Positions 43,329-52,710 of a stretch of DNA of 64,000 nucleotides are shown here, one piece after another (position 1 is the first letter of the stretch; the number at the start of each line of letters is the position of its first letter). The notes under the pieces were generated by a model. The model searched no databases and was not told the origin of the DNA. It worked only from the letters and a program-made list of their open reading frames with translations. The stretch lies in the NCBI GenBank assembly GCA_964576515.1, contig CAZNUW010000002.1, positions 248,001-312,000 of the forward strand, given 5' to 3'. A program made the translations under genes and the position numbers. The stretch comes from SHVO01 sp964576515. Its GTDB lineage: Bacteria > Pseudomonadota > Alphaproteobacteria > Rhodospirillales > Rhodospirillaceae.

Positions 43329-43468
43329 TGTTTCGCTTATATCAGAAGGCGTGCATGTTTTATGCAGAAACCGCCGCAAATCACGGCCAGATTCCCGTTG
43401 AAAAACCTTAGTTACAATGGAATGTAGTCGGCTAAGAAAATTTCGCGAACGGGGGCGGACGGTATCGC

Positions 43469-44620
43469 ATGGACTTCAGGCTCAGCGAAGATCAGCAAGC
43501 GTTTCAGGAAACGGCGCGTAAGTTCGCGCGCGACGTTTTCACCCCCAACGCCGCCCGTTGGGACGAGGAAAAGCACTTCCCGGCCGAGGAACTGCGCGCC
43601 GCCGCCGCGCTCGGTTTCGGCGGCATGTATGTCTCGCCCGATTACGACGGGACGGGGCTGGGGCGTCTCGACAGTGCGATCATTCTTGAGGAACTGGCCG
43701 CGGGGTGCACGTCCACCGCGGCCTACATCTCCATCCACAACATGGTCGCCGCGATGATCGACCGCTTCGGCGGCGAGGCGCTCAAGAAGAAATTTTTGCC
43801 CAAGCTGTGCGCGATGGAGTGGTTCGCCAGCTACTGTCTCACCGAACCGTCGTCCGGTTCCGACGCCGCCTCCTTGCGGACCAAGGCGGTGCGCGACGGC
43901 GATTACTACATTCTGAACGGATCGAAAGCGTTCATCTCCGGCGGCGGCCGCTCGGACGTTTACGCCATTATGGCCCGCACCGGCGACGACGGGCCGAAGG
44001 GTATCAGTTGCATCCTGGTGGAGAACGGCACGCCGGGCCTCTCGTTCGGCGCTCAGGAAAAGAAACTCGGCTGGAACAGCCAGCCGACCTCTGCGGTGAT
44101 CCTCGAGGATTGCCGCGTGCCGGTCGCCAATCTGCTTGGCGCGGAAGGCGAGGGTTTCAAGATCGCCATGATCGGCCTGGACGGCGGGCGCATCAATATC
44201 GGCGCCTGTTCGCTCGGCGCGGCGCGCGCCGGCCTCGAAATCGCCACCGACTATGTCCAGACGCGCACGCAGTTCAATCAGACCCTCGCGGGCTTCCAGT
44301 CGGTGCAGTTCAAGCTGGCCGACATGGCGACCGATCTGCACGCCGCGCGTCTCATGATTCATGACGCCGCGATGCGGCTCGACGCCAAGGAGCCCGATGC
44401 GACGAAATACTGCGCGATGGCGAAACGGTTCGCGAGCGACGTGGGATTCGACGTGTGCAACACCGCGCTCCAGCTTCACGGCGGGTATGGCTACCTGAAG
44501 GACTATCCCATCGAACGGTTCCTGCGCGACGCGCGGGTACACCAGATTCTCGAAGGCACGAACGAGATCATGCGCGTGATCGTCTCGCGCTACGTTCTGC
44601 AAAGCGGAGGCCGCTCGTGA
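43469..44620 (+). CDS. Acyl-CoA dehydrogenase, isobutyryl-CoA dehydrogenase type
   Basis: 383 residues of the FAD acyl-CoA dehydrogenase fold: LSEDQQAFQETARKFARDVF, CLTEPSSGSDAASLRTKAV, SGGGRSDVYAIMARTG, and the C-terminal QLHGGYGYLKDYPIERFLRD with the catalytic Glu in ILEGTNEIMRVI. Next to 3-hydroxyisobutyryl-CoA hydrolase and 3-hydroxyisobutyrate dehydrogenase genes it most likely oxidises isobutyryl-CoA to methacrylyl-CoA in valine breakdown. Its TGA overlaps the GTG of the next gene. Confidence 0.93.
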   Translation: MDFRLSEDQQAFQETARKFARDVFTPNAARWDEEKHFPAEELRAAAALGFGGMYVSPDYDGTGLGRLDSAIILEELAAGCTSTAAYISIHNMVAAMIDRFGGEALKKKFLPKLCAMEWFASYCLTEPSSGSDAASLRTKAVRDGDYYILNGSKAFISGGGRSDVYAIMARTGDDGPKGISCILVENGTPGLSFGAQEKKLGWNSQPTSAVILEDCRVPVANLLGAEGEGFKIAMIGLDGGRINIGACSLGAARAGLEIATDYVQTRTQFNQTLAGFQSVQFKLADMATDLHAARLMIHDAAMRLDAKEPDATKYCAMAKRFASDVGFDVCNTALQLHGGYGYLKDYPIERFLRDARVHQILEGTNEIMRVIVSRYVLQSGGRS

Positions 44621-45696
44621 GCGCTGCGGACGCGGCGCCCGACGCCGAGGTGCTGTTCGCGCGCAAGGGCGCGCTCGGCCATATCCTCCTCAACCGCCCC
44701 AAGGCTCTGAACGCGCTCACGCTCAATATGTGCGAACTGATGACCGCGCAGTTGAAGGCCTGGGCGGTTGACGATGCCGTGAAGGCCGTCGTCATTCGCG
44801 GCGCGGGCGAGAAAGCCTTTTGCGCGGGCGGCGACGTCGTGCGCCTGTATGAGGACGGCAAGGCGGGCCGCGATTACCCCGCGCGTTTCTGGAGCACGGA
44901 ATACCGGCTCAATACGCTCATCAAACGCTATCCGAAGCCCTATATTGCGCTGGTGGACGGCATCGTCATGGGCGGCGGCGTCGGCGTATCGGTGCACGGC
45001 GGCTACCGCGTGGCGACCGACCGGACCATGTTCGCCATGCCTGAAACGGGCATCGGCCTTTTCCCCGACGTGGGCGGCGGATACTTCCTTCCGCGCCTTC
45101 CCGGTCATGCGGGCATGTACCTCGGTTTGACCGGCAAGCGTCTGAAGGGCGCGGACTGTGTCGCGCTCGGCCTCGCGGAAGCCTTCGTACCGCACGAGCG
45201 CCTGGCGGACCTTGAAGCGAAACTCGCAAGCGACGCTGTGAACGATCTCGATGAGGTGTCCTTCCTGATCGCCCAGTTCGCCGAACCGGTGCAGACCGCG
45301 CCCATCGCCGCGGACCGGACATCCTTCGCCCGCCACTTCGGCCTCGGCTCCGTGGAAGCGATCATCGCCTCCCTGGACGCCGACGGCGGCGAGTGGGCGA
45401 CGGAGCAGGCCAAAATTCTCAAGACGAAATCGCCGACCGCGATGAAAGTCACCTTCCGTCAAATCCGCGAAGGCGCCGCGCTTTCGTTCGAGGACAACAT
45501 GAAGATGGAATGGCGCATCGCCAATCGCTGCGCCGCCGGAACGGATTTCTATGAAGGCGTGCGCGCGCTGTTGATCGACAAGGACAATGCGCCGCGCTGG
45601 TCGCCGGCCAAACTCGCCGATGTCACGGAAGCCGACGTGGCGGCCTATTTCGCGCCGCTGCCCGGCAAGGAACTCGATCTCTCGCACATTCTTTAG
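44617..45696 (+). CDS. 3-hydroxyisobutyryl-CoA hydrolase (enoyl-CoA hydratase fold)
   Basis: 359 residues with a GTG start overlapping the previous stop (GTGA); GGAGG lies six bases upstream. The crotonase fold has GAGEKAFCAGGDVVRLYEDG and IVMGGGVGVSVHGGYRVATD, with the oxyanion-hole loops. MPETGIGLFPDVGGGYFLPR is diagnostic of the hydrolase subgroup. It hydrolyses 3-hydroxyisobutyryl-CoA to free the acid, the third valine step represented here. It lies 11 bases before mmsB. Confidence 0.93.
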   Translation: MSAADAAPDAEVLFARKGALGHILLNRPKALNALTLNMCELMTAQLKAWAVDDAVKAVVIRGAGEKAFCAGGDVVRLYEDGKAGRDYPARFWSTEYRLNTLIKRYPKPYIALVDGIVMGGGVGVSVHGGYRVATDRTMFAMPETGIGLFPDVGGGYFLPRLPGHAGMYLGLTGKRLKGADCVALGLAEAFVPHERLADLEAKLASDAVNDLDEVSFLIAQFAEPVQTAPIAADRTSFARHFGLGSVEAIIASLDADGGEWATEQAKILKTKSPTAMKVTFRQIREGAALSFEDNMKMEWRIANRCAAGTDFYEGVRALLIDKDNAPRWSPAKLADVTEADVAAYFAPLPGKELDLSHIL

Positions 45697-45707
45697 GAGC
45701 GTCAACC

Positions 45708-46583
45708 ATGGCCAACGTCGCATTCATCGGTCTCGGCAACATGGGCGGACCCATGGCCCAGAACCAGATCAAAGCCGGTCACACCGTACGGGTGTTCGAC
45801 CTCGTCCCCGCCGCGCTCGATGCCGCGCGCGCCGCCGGAGCCGGTGTCGGCGCAACGGCCGCCGACGCCGCGAAAGACGCCGACTGCGTCATCACCATGC
45901 TTCCGGCAGGCGCGCATGTGCGCCAGACTTTCATGACGGGCGGGATTTTCGAGGCGGCCAAAAAAGGCGCCATCTTCATCGACTGTTCGACCATCGATGT
46001 GCCGACGGCGCGCGACGTCATCAAGGCCGCCGAGGACAAGGGATTCGCCATGGTGGACGCGCCCGTCTCCGGCGGGATCGCCGCGGCGGCGGCCGGCACG
46101 CTGACCTTCATGGTCGGCGGTACGGACAAGGCCTTCGCGGCCGCCAAACCTTTCCTCGAAGCGATGGGCAAGGTGATCGTGCATGCCGGCGCGGCCGGAA
46201 ACGGGCAGGTGGCCAAGGTTTGTAACAACATGCTGCTCGGTATTTCGATGATCGGCACCTGCGAGGCGTTCAAGCTCGCCGAGCGCTTAGGTTTGGACAG
46301 CCAGGTGTTGTTCGACATCAGCTCGAAGGCGTCCGGCCAGTGCTGGTCCATGACCTCCTACTGCCCGGTGCCGGGTCCGGTGCCGACATCGCCCGCGAAC
46401 CGCGATTATAAGCCCGGCTTCGCGGCGGCGATGATGCTCAAGGATCTGCGGCTGAGCCAGGACGCGGCCGCGGCGGCCGATATGGCGACGCCCATCGGCA
46501 AGGCCGCCACCGAGCTTTACGAAAAGTTCGTCAAAGACGGTAATGGCAACGTCGATTTTTCGGGTATTATCCGCTCCCTTTGA
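45708..46583 (+). CDS. mmsB: 3-hydroxyisobutyrate dehydrogenase
   Basis: 291 residues. NAD-binding GLGNMGGPMAQNQIKAGHTV, then DCSTIDVPTARDV and the substrate loop DAPVSGGIAAAAAGTLTFMV. The catalytic Lys is in GNGQVAKVCNNMLLGI. It oxidises 3-hydroxyisobutyrate to methylmalonate semialdehyde. The semialdehyde dehydrogenase gene (mmsA) is not in the window. It is part of the valine-degradation operon. Confidence 0.94.
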   Translation: MANVAFIGLGNMGGPMAQNQIKAGHTVRVFDLVPAALDAARAAGAGVGATAADAAKDADCVITMLPAGAHVRQTFMTGGIFEAAKKGAIFIDCSTIDVPTARDVIKAAEDKGFAMVDAPVSGGIAAAAAGTLTFMVGGTDKAFAAAKPFLEAMGKVIVHAGAAGNGQVAKVCNNMLLGISMIGTCEAFKLAERLGLDSQVLFDISSKASGQCWSMTSYCPVPGPVPTSPANRDYKPGFAAAMMLKDLRLSQDAAAAADMATPIGKAATELYEKFVKDGNGNVDFSGIIRSL

Positions 46584-46604
46584 TAACTCTCCGGAAGTCG
46601 GCGC

Positions 46605-47132
46605 GTGATCTTCAGCATTATTAAGCGGTACTTGGCTCAACGCCGGCGCGAGGCGCTGCGCGCGCGCACGCCGCAACGCCAGATCGAAGACCATTTCGCC
46701 GAGCTTCCGCATTCGTCGACCGGCCTCGCGGGCGAACTGGCCGCGGCGATGCTGGCGAAAAAAAGTCTCGACACCACCAAGCAGATCGACGTGCCGTTCC
46801 CGGAGGAATATTTCCTGGGAACGCAGCCCGTCGACGAGGCGGCGAAGGCGACACTGCAAGGTTACGAACAGAAGCTGCAGGCGTTCCGTGAACAGCTTGC
46901 GCACCGCAACACCATCTTCACCAACAGCGTCGCGCGCGGCGTGTCGATCTGGATCACGTCGATCCATGCGCTCGTTCATCCGGACCTGCGTCCGAAGGGC
47001 GTGGAGCTTTGGACGCGACTGGTGAAAGGCGAGGCGGAGCTGGAGGAAGCCTACCACATGATGCTCCGTCGCGAGATCACGGACGTGGAGCGCCAATATA
47101 TGAAGTTCCGCCCGACCGTCTTTCTCGGCTAG
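46605..47132 (+). CDS. Unknown protein at the end of the valine-degradation operon
   Basis: 175 residues, GTG start, 21 bases after mmsB. I recognise no family. It is soluble and helical. Visible stretches are RRREALRARTPQRQIEDHFA, EEYFLGTQPVDEAAKATLQG and NSVARGVSIWITSIHALVHP, with MLRREITDVERQYMKF at the end. It is convergent with parE (12-base gap). Co-transcription with mmsB is likely but its job is open. Confidence 0.72.
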   Translation: MIFSIIKRYLAQRRREALRARTPQRQIEDHFAELPHSSTGLAGELAAAMLAKKSLDTTKQIDVPFPEEYFLGTQPVDEAAKATLQGYEQKLQAFREQLAHRNTIFTNSVARGVSIWITSIHALVHPDLRPKGVELWTRLVKGEAELEEAYHMMLRREITDVERQYMKFRPTVFLG

Positions 47133-47144
47133 GCGCTTTCGCGT

Positions 47145-49172
47145 CTAGATATCGAGCGCGGCCGCGAACTGCGCGTTTTCCTGGATGAACTTGAAACGCT
47201 CCTCGGGCTTGCGGCCCATGAGTTGTTCCACCAGTTTCGCCGTCGCGCGCTGCGAACTCTTTTCGCTGTCGTCGGCGATCATCACCTTCAGCAAGGTGCG
47301 GCGCGCCGGATCCATGGTTGTTTCCTTGAGGAAAATCGGCGGCATTTCCCCCAGGCCTTTGAAGCGGCTGACTTCCACTTTCCCGCGTGAATCGAAGTGG
47401 CTCTTGATGAGTTGTTCCTTGTGGGCGTCGTTCATCGCGTAGGCCGTGTTGCCCTTCTGCGTCAGGCGGTACAGCGGCGGCAGCGCAAGGTAGAGGTGCC
47501 CGTTTTCGATCATCTGCGGCATTTCCCGGTAGAAGAACGTCATCAGGAGGCTCGCGATATGCGCGCCGTCCACGTCGGCGTCCGTCATGATGATGATCTT
47601 CTCGTAGCGCAGCTTGCTTTCGTCGTAGCGGTCGCGGATGCCGCAGCCCAAGGCCTCGATCAGGTCTTGCAGTTCCTGGTTCGCGCGCAGTTTGTCGTCG
47701 GTCGCCGACGCCACGTTCAGGATCTTTCCGCGCAAGGGCAGGACCGCCTGCGTCTCGCGGCTGCGGGCCTGTTTGGCGGAGCCGCCGGCGCTGTCGCCTT
47801 CGACGATGAACAGCTCGGTGCCGATGGGATTCGAGCGGGTGCAGTCGGTCAGCTTGCCGGGCAGGCGCAGCTTTTTGGTCGCCGACTTGCGGCTTAAATC
47901 CTGATCCTGCTTCTTGCGGGCGCGTTCGCTCGCGCGCGCGATCGCGGTTTCCAGCAGGACGTTCGCCGAGTTCGGATCGCCCGACAGCCAGTGATCGAAG
48001 TGGTCCTTGATGATGGTATCGACGAGGCGCGACGCGGACACCGAAACGAGTTTCTCTTTGGTCTGGCCCTGGAACTGCGGTTCCTTGATGAAAACCGACA
48101 GCATCATGCAGGCGCCGCCCCACAGGTCTTCGCCCGTGACGATGCCCACGCCCTTTGTGTTGGTCAGCTCCGCGTAGCCTTTCAAGGCGCGCAACAGCGC
48201 GCTTTTCATGCCTTGTTCGTGCGTGCCGCCTTCGGGCGTCGGGACCGTGTTGCAATAGGAACTGAGGAATCCGTCTTCGTCGTCCGGCCAGCACAAGGCC
48301 CACTCGACGCGCCCGCCACTGTCGTTGGCGCTGGCTTCCAGTTCCGCCTTGCCCGAGAAGAAGGGCTCCACCAGCCGTTTGCGGTTGCCCAGGACGTGCT
48401 GAAGATAGTCGGTCAGGCCGTTCTCGAAGTGCAGTTCTTCCTCGGCCGGGGTCGGGTCGCCTTCCTTCAACAGGCCCTTGTCCACGGACCAGCGGACGCG
48501 CACGCCCTCGAACAGATACGCCTTCGAGCGCACCATGCGGTACACATCGGCCGGCTTGAAGTGCGCGGTTTCGCCGAAAATTTGCGGATCGGGCGTAAAA
48601 CGAACGGTGGTGCCCCGGCGGTTGACGTTGCCGCCCTTGGTCAGTTTGGTCTTCGCGTGGCCGCGGCTGAAGCTCTGCGACCACAAGGTCTTGTCGCGCG
48701 CAACCTCGACCGTCAGGTCCGTCGACAGCGCGTTCACCACGCTGATGCCGACGCCGTGCAGGCCGCCGGATGTCTTGTAAACCTTGTCGGAGAATTTTCC
48801 GCCGGAATGGAGCATGGTCAGAATGACTTCCAACGCCGACTTCTTCGGGAATTTTGGATGCGGATCGATCGGCATGCCGCGGCCGTTGTCGCGGATCATC
48901 ACCTGATTGTCTTCGCCCAGATGGACTTCGATCGTGGTGGCGTGGCCGGCCACCGCTTCGTCCATCGCGTTGTCCAGCACTTCGGCGATCAGATGGCGCA
49001 TCGCCTTTTCGTCAGTGCCGCCGATGTACATGCCCGGACGACGCCGGACAGGCTCCAGGCCTTCAAGGACTTCGATGTCCTTGGCCGTGTAGTCGGATCC
49101 GGACGCGCGGCTGTCCTTCTCTTTCTCTTTTTCTTTGGTCGGTTTGGGCTTCGCGGAGAAAAGGTCGGCCAT
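47145..49172 (-). CDS. parE: DNA topoisomerase IV subunit B
   Basis: 675 residues. The GHKL ATPase has EVLDNAMDEAVAGHATTIEV and RDNGRGMPIDPHPKFPKKSA; the PHPKFPKKSALEVILTMLHS block distinguishes ParE from GyrB in alphaproteobacteria. The transducer domain follows, then TOPRIM with VEGDSAGGSAKQARSR and MTDADVDGAHIASLLMTFF. A Lys/Glu-rich N-terminal 20 residues precede the fold. With ParC it separates replicated chromosomes. Convergent with the gene at 46605-47132. Confidence 0.95.
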   Translation of the reverse strand: MADLFSAKPKPTKEKEKEKDSRASGSDYTAKDIEVLEGLEPVRRRPGMYIGGTDEKAMRHLIAEVLDNAMDEAVAGHATTIEVHLGEDNQVMIRDNGRGMPIDPHPKFPKKSALEVILTMLHSGGKFSDKVYKTSGGLHGVGISVVNALSTDLTVEVARDKTLWSQSFSRGHAKTKLTKGGNVNRRGTTVRFTPDPQIFGETAHFKPADVYRMVRSKAYLFEGVRVRWSVDKGLLKEGDPTPAEEELHFENGLTDYLQHVLGNRKRLVEPFFSGKAELEASANDSGGRVEWALCWPDDEDGFLSSYCNTVPTPEGGTHEQGMKSALLRALKGYAELTNTKGVGIVTGEDLWGGACMMLSVFIKEPQFQGQTKEKLVSVSASRLVDTIIKDHFDHWLSGDPNSANVLLETAIARASERARKKQDQDLSRKSATKKLRLPGKLTDCTRSNPIGTELFIVEGDSAGGSAKQARSRETQAVLPLRGKILNVASATDDKLRANQELQDLIEALGCGIRDRYDESKLRYEKIIIMTDADVDGAHIASLLMTFFYREMPQMIENGHLYLALPPLYRLTQKGNTAYAMNDAHKEQLIKSHFDSRGKVEVSRFKGLGEMPPIFLKETTMDPARRTLLKVMIADDSEKSSQRATAKLVEQLMGRKPEERFKFIQENAQFAAALDI

Positions 49173-49279
49173 CGTTCAAATCTGAATCTAAAAGGGGACA
49201 GGGGCGTTTCGCGCCGGTAAAGTATGGGGCTTCGCGCTCCTATACAATATCTTGCGTTCCGCGAATTTCATTGGAAGCC

Positions 49280-49687
49280 ATGCCCGACATCGAAAAATCC
49301 GAGAAACCTCAAGGCGAACTCGCCTTGCGCGTTTACGCCATGCCCAAGGACACCAACGTTTACGGCCAGATTTTCGGCGGCTGGGTGCTGGGCCAGATGG
49401 ATATCGGGGGCGCTATCGCCGCGGGTCAGGCCGCCGGCGGCCTGCGCATGGTGACCGTGGCGGTCGACGCCATGAAATTCCACAAGCCCATCCACAAGGG
49501 CGACGAAGTGACGATCTACACCCGCGTCGCCCGCATCGGCCGCACCTCTGTTGCGGTGGATATCGAATGCTGGGTCCGCCGCCGCGCGCCGGGCGCGCCC
49601 GTCACCCAACTCAAAGTGACCGAGGGGCGTTATACCTTCGTCGCCACGGACGAAAACGGCGCGCCGGTCGAGGTCAAGAAAGCTTAG
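49280..49687 (+). CDS. YciA-type acyl-CoA thioesterase (hotdog fold)
   Basis: 135 residues from the ATG at 49280, with GGAAG upstream; the longer frame before it is antisense to parE. A YciA/BACH hotdog domain: LALRVYAMPKDTNVYGQIFG, GWVLGQMDIGGAIAAGQ and TVAVDAMKFHKPIHKGDEVT. It hydrolyses acyl-CoA thioesters in the cytosol. Its end overlaps the end of the convergent FemAB-like gene by 4 bases. Confidence 0.92.
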   Translation: MPDIEKSEKPQGELALRVYAMPKDTNVYGQIFGGWVLGQMDIGGAIAAGQAAGGLRMVTVAVDAMKFHKPIHKGDEVTIYTRVARIGRTSVAVDIECWVRRRAPGAPVTQLKVTEGRYTFVATDENGAPVEVKKA

Positions 49688-50844
49688 CCCTCGCGTTTGA
49701 ACGGCCCCAGGTCCGTGAGTTCGGCCATTTGCTGGCTGACGGCGATGCGCTCGCGTTTCAGGAAGTCAGCCACCGCGTGCCGGAACCCAGTGTCCGCGAT
49801 CCAGTGGTTCGAGAAGGTGCGGCGAGGCAGGTAGCCCCGTTGAATCTTATGTTCGCCCTGCGCGCCGGCTTCCACCCATGAAAGTTTTTCGGCGATCGCG
49901 AAATCCATCGCGCGGTAATAACACACCTCGAAGTGCAGCATGGGATAGTCGACCACCGTGCCCCAGTTGCGGCCGAACAATGTGTCGCCGCCGCGCAAGT
50001 TCAACGCACCGCAGACGAGGTCGCCGTTTTCCTCGCCCATCACCAATACCACCGCGTCTTTCAGGCGCTCGCCCAGCAGTGTGAAGAATTCGCGGTTGAG
50101 ATAAGCCTGGCCCCACTTCCGATCCGAAGTGTTCATGTAGAACCGGAAGAAGGCATCCCAATGCCGCGTCTTGATGTCGTCGCCGGTCAGGATCGAGATG
50201 TTCACACGTTCGTTGGCGATCTCGCGTTCGCGCCGGATGGTCTTGCGCTTGCGTGAAGATAGCGCGGCTAAGAAGTCGTCGAACGTCCCATAGCCGTCGT
50301 TCTTCCAATGGTATTGTTCGCTCAAGCGCGCCATAAGCCCTTCCTCGGCCATCAGCGCATGTTCGCTTTCGGTGGCGAAAGTCGCATGCACCGAAGAGAC
50401 TTTGAGCCGCCGCCCCAACTCGATCATGCCTTGGGCCAAGGTGCGCTGAAGCGCGTCTCGGTCAGGCGCGTCTTCTTGCACGAGGAGGCGAGGGCCGGTC
50501 GCGGGCGTAAACGGCACCGCGCATTGGAGCTTTGGATAGTAGCGTCCGCCCGCACGCTCCAACGCTTGGGCCCAGCCCCAATCGAAGATGTATTCGCCGT
50601 AGGAGTGGTTCTTCAAATAGAGCGGCACGCATCCGGCGACGCGGTCGCCGTCTTCAAGGATCAGGTGCTGCGGCTGCCAACCGGCTTCGGCGCTGACCGA
50701 GCCCGAGTCTTCAAGGGCGCTAAAGAAGGCGTGGCGGACGAAGGGATTGTGGGTGGCCGTTCGCGCGCCGGCGCATAGGTCCCATGCGCTGGCGTCAACC
50801 CTGTGGATACTGGGAACGACCTTAAGGCTGAAACGGTCCGGCAA
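49684..50844 (-). CDS. FemAB-like GNAT N-acetyltransferase (PF04339/COG3146)
   Basis: 386 residues. The family pattern is clear: WDLCAGARTATHNPFVRHAF, the central region YLKNHSYGEYIFDWGWAQAL with PVTPATGPRLLV-like (here PFTPATGPRLLV), and the C-terminal EAGAQGEHKIQRGYLPRRTF, which is diagnostic. The proteins are predicted acyltransferases with a double GNAT fold, of unknown acceptor. The start is TTG at 50844, 5 bases after the RidA stop, so it is coupled to that gene. Confidence 0.9.
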   Translation of the reverse strand: MPDRFSLKVVPSIHRVDASAWDLCAGARTATHNPFVRHAFFSALEDSGSVSAEAGWQPQHLILEDGDRVAGCVPLYLKNHSYGEYIFDWGWAQALERAGGRYYPKLQCAVPFTPATGPRLLVQEDAPDRDALQRTLAQGMIELGRRLKVSSVHATFATESEHALMAEEGLMARLSEQYHWKNDGYGTFDDFLAALSSRKRKTIRREREIANERVNISILTGDDIKTRHWDAFFRFYMNTSDRKWGQAYLNREFFTLLGERLKDAVVLVMGEENGDLVCGALNLRGGDTLFGRNWGTVVDYPMLHFEVCYYRAMDFAIAEKLSWVEAGAQGEHKIQRGYLPRRTFSNHWIADTGFRHAVADFLKRERIAVSQQMAELTDLGPFKREG

Positions 50845-50849
50845 CGGCC

Positions 50850-51317
50850 TTATGCGACCTCAAAAATGGCGTCGACTTCTACCGGCGCGCCGCGGGGCAG
50901 AGACGGGGCGCCAACCGCGACTCGCGCGTGCCGGCCCAGGTCGCCGAACACCTCGACCATCAGGTCCGAGGCGCCGTTGATCACCTTTGGGTGATCGGTG
51001 AAATGGGCGTTGGCGGCCACGAAGCCGGTCAGCTTCACGACCCGGGTCACCCGGTCCAGATCGCCGTCGCAGGCCGCCTTGGCCTGCGCCAGGAGGTTCA
51101 GGGCGCATAGCCGGGCGGCGTTGACGGCGACCTCCAGGGAAAGGTCCAATCCGACGATGCCGGTGTAATGCACCGCGCCGTTCAAGAGGGGAATTTGACC
51201 CGCCACGAAGACCAGATTGCCGGTTTTAACGAAGGGGATGTAGTTCGCCACCGGGACGGACGCAACCGGCAGCGAAATCCCCAATTGCTTCAGTCGAGCG
51301 TCGATTTTTCCGGCCAT
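50850..51317 (-). CDS. RidA family protein
   Basis: 155 residues of the RidA/YjgF/UK114 family, longer subgroup. Visible blocks are NYIPFVKTGNLVFVAGQIPL, AARLCALNLLAQAKAACDG and VTRVVKLTGFVAANAHFTDH. RidA hydrolyses reactive enamine/imine intermediates formed by PLP enzymes; this subgroup has the Arg replaced in some members, so activity is uncertain. It lies upstream of the FemAB-like gene and divergent from serA. Confidence 0.9.
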   Translation of the reverse strand: MAGKIDARLKQLGISLPVASVPVANYIPFVKTGNLVFVAGQIPLLNGAVHYTGIVGLDLSLEVAVNAARLCALNLLAQAKAACDGDLDRVTRVVKLTGFVAANAHFTDHPKVINGASDLMVEVFGDLGRHARVAVGAPSLPRGAPVEVDAIFEVA

Positions 51318-51417
51318 TCTTGGGTTCCCCAGCGCTTTGTGCTAATCCCCGCCCCACATTACGACGGTCCCGGCCGAACAGGCCAGACCTAGTCCCTGGT
51401 TTCAGAGGAATTTCACG

Positions 51418-52671
51418 GTGGCTGAACGTCTGTCGCTTCCCAAAAGCAAGATCAACGTCCTCCTTCTGGAGAACGTCCACAAGAGCGCGGTCGATCTGTT
51501 CAAGCGCAACGGTTATGGCTCGGTGCGCACCGTGAACGAAGCTTTGGACGGCGACGCCCTCAAGAAGGCGCTGAAGGATGTCCACATCCTCGGCATCCGT
51601 TCCCGCACCAAGCTCACCAAGGACGTGCTCGCCTCGGCCGAGAAGCTCTTGACCGTCGGCGCGTTCTGCATCGGCACCAACCAGATCGACACCAAGTGCG
51701 CGAAGCGCCTCGGCATTCCCGTTTTCAACGCGCCCTATTCCAACACCCGGTCTGTCGCCGAACTGGTGATCGCCGAGATCATCATGCTGATGCGCGGCGT
51801 CCCGCAGCGCTCCTGGGGCGCGCACGAAGGCGCCTGGGACAAGTCGGTGAAGGGCGCGCGCGAGATCCGCGGCAAGGTGCTCGGCATCGTCGGCTACGGT
51901 CACATCGGCTCGCAGCTTTCGGTGATGGCCGAGGCGATGGGCATGCAGGTGCGCTTCTACGATATCGTCGAGAAGCTCGTGATCGGCAACGCGCAGGCTT
52001 GCCGGTCGTTCGACAACCTCTTGGCGATGTCCGACGTCGTGACGCTGCACGTGCCCGAAACGCCCGAAACCAAGAACATGATCACGGCCGCGAAACTCGC
52101 CAAGATGAAGAAGGGTGCTTTCCTCATCAATGCGGCGCGCGGCAACGTCGTCGATATTCCCGCTCTCGCCGACGCCCTCAAGTCGGGCCACATCGCAGGC
52201 GCGGCGCTCGATGTGTTCCCCAAGGAGCCGTCCGGCGCGGACGAGAAATTCAAGAGCCAGCTTCAGGGCATGCGCAACGTCATCCTCACGCCGCACATCG
52301 GCGGGTCGACAGAGGAAGCGCAAGCCAACATCGGCGCCGAAGTCGCCGAGAAGCTGGTGAAATACTCCGACAACGGCTCGACCCTGGGCGCGGTGAATTT
52401 CGTCGAAGTGGCGCTGCCGCCGCAGTCCGACACCACGCGCTTCATGCACATCCACCGCGACGCCCCGGGCGTCATGGCCAAGATCTCCGACGTGTTCTCG
52501 CGCCGGAAGATCAACATGGCGGGCCAGTACCTGCGTACCGACGGCGAGATCGGCTATGTCGTGACCGACGTGCTCGGCCGCGTCGAGGTCGGCATGGGGA
52601 TCCGCAAGGAACTCGCGGCCATCGACGGAACGGTCCGGACCCGGTTTTTGTACGAAGCGCCGCGTTCATAA
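51418..52671 (+). CDS. serA: D-3-phosphoglycerate dehydrogenase
   Basis: 417 residues with a GTG start and GAGG about nine bases upstream. The D-hydroxyacid dehydrogenase fold has NAD-binding LGIVGYGHIGSQLSVMAEA and the catalytic His in ILTPHIGGSTEEAQANIGAE. The C-terminal ACT domain (about 340-417) carries RFMHIHRDAPGVMAKISDVF, so feedback inhibition by serine is likely. It catalyses the first step of serine synthesis. It is the short E. coli-like type. Confidence 0.95.
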   Translation: MAERLSLPKSKINVLLLENVHKSAVDLFKRNGYGSVRTVNEALDGDALKKALKDVHILGIRSRTKLTKDVLASAEKLLTVGAFCIGTNQIDTKCAKRLGIPVFNAPYSNTRSVAELVIAEIIMLMRGVPQRSWGAHEGAWDKSVKGAREIRGKVLGIVGYGHIGSQLSVMAEAMGMQVRFYDIVEKLVIGNAQACRSFDNLLAMSDVVTLHVPETPETKNMITAAKLAKMKKGAFLINAARGNVVDIPALADALKSGHIAGAALDVFPKEPSGADEKFKSQLQGMRNVILTPHIGGSTEEAQANIGAEVAEKLVKYSDNGSTLGAVNFVEVALPPQSDTTRFMHIHRDAPGVMAKISDVFSRRKINMAGQYLRTDGEIGYVVTDVLGRVEVGMGIRKELAAIDGTVRTRFLYEAPRS

Positions 52672-52710
52672 AACCGGAACACGACCGCCGCGTGAGGCGT
52701 TGCTGTTTCC

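Noticed and set aside
51330..51417. Possible serine-related attenuator or riboswitch before serA (small GGCCGAACAGGCC-type hairpin)
   Set aside because: The hairpin is short and isolated, with no leader peptide or alternative pairing. I could not match it to a known RNA motif.
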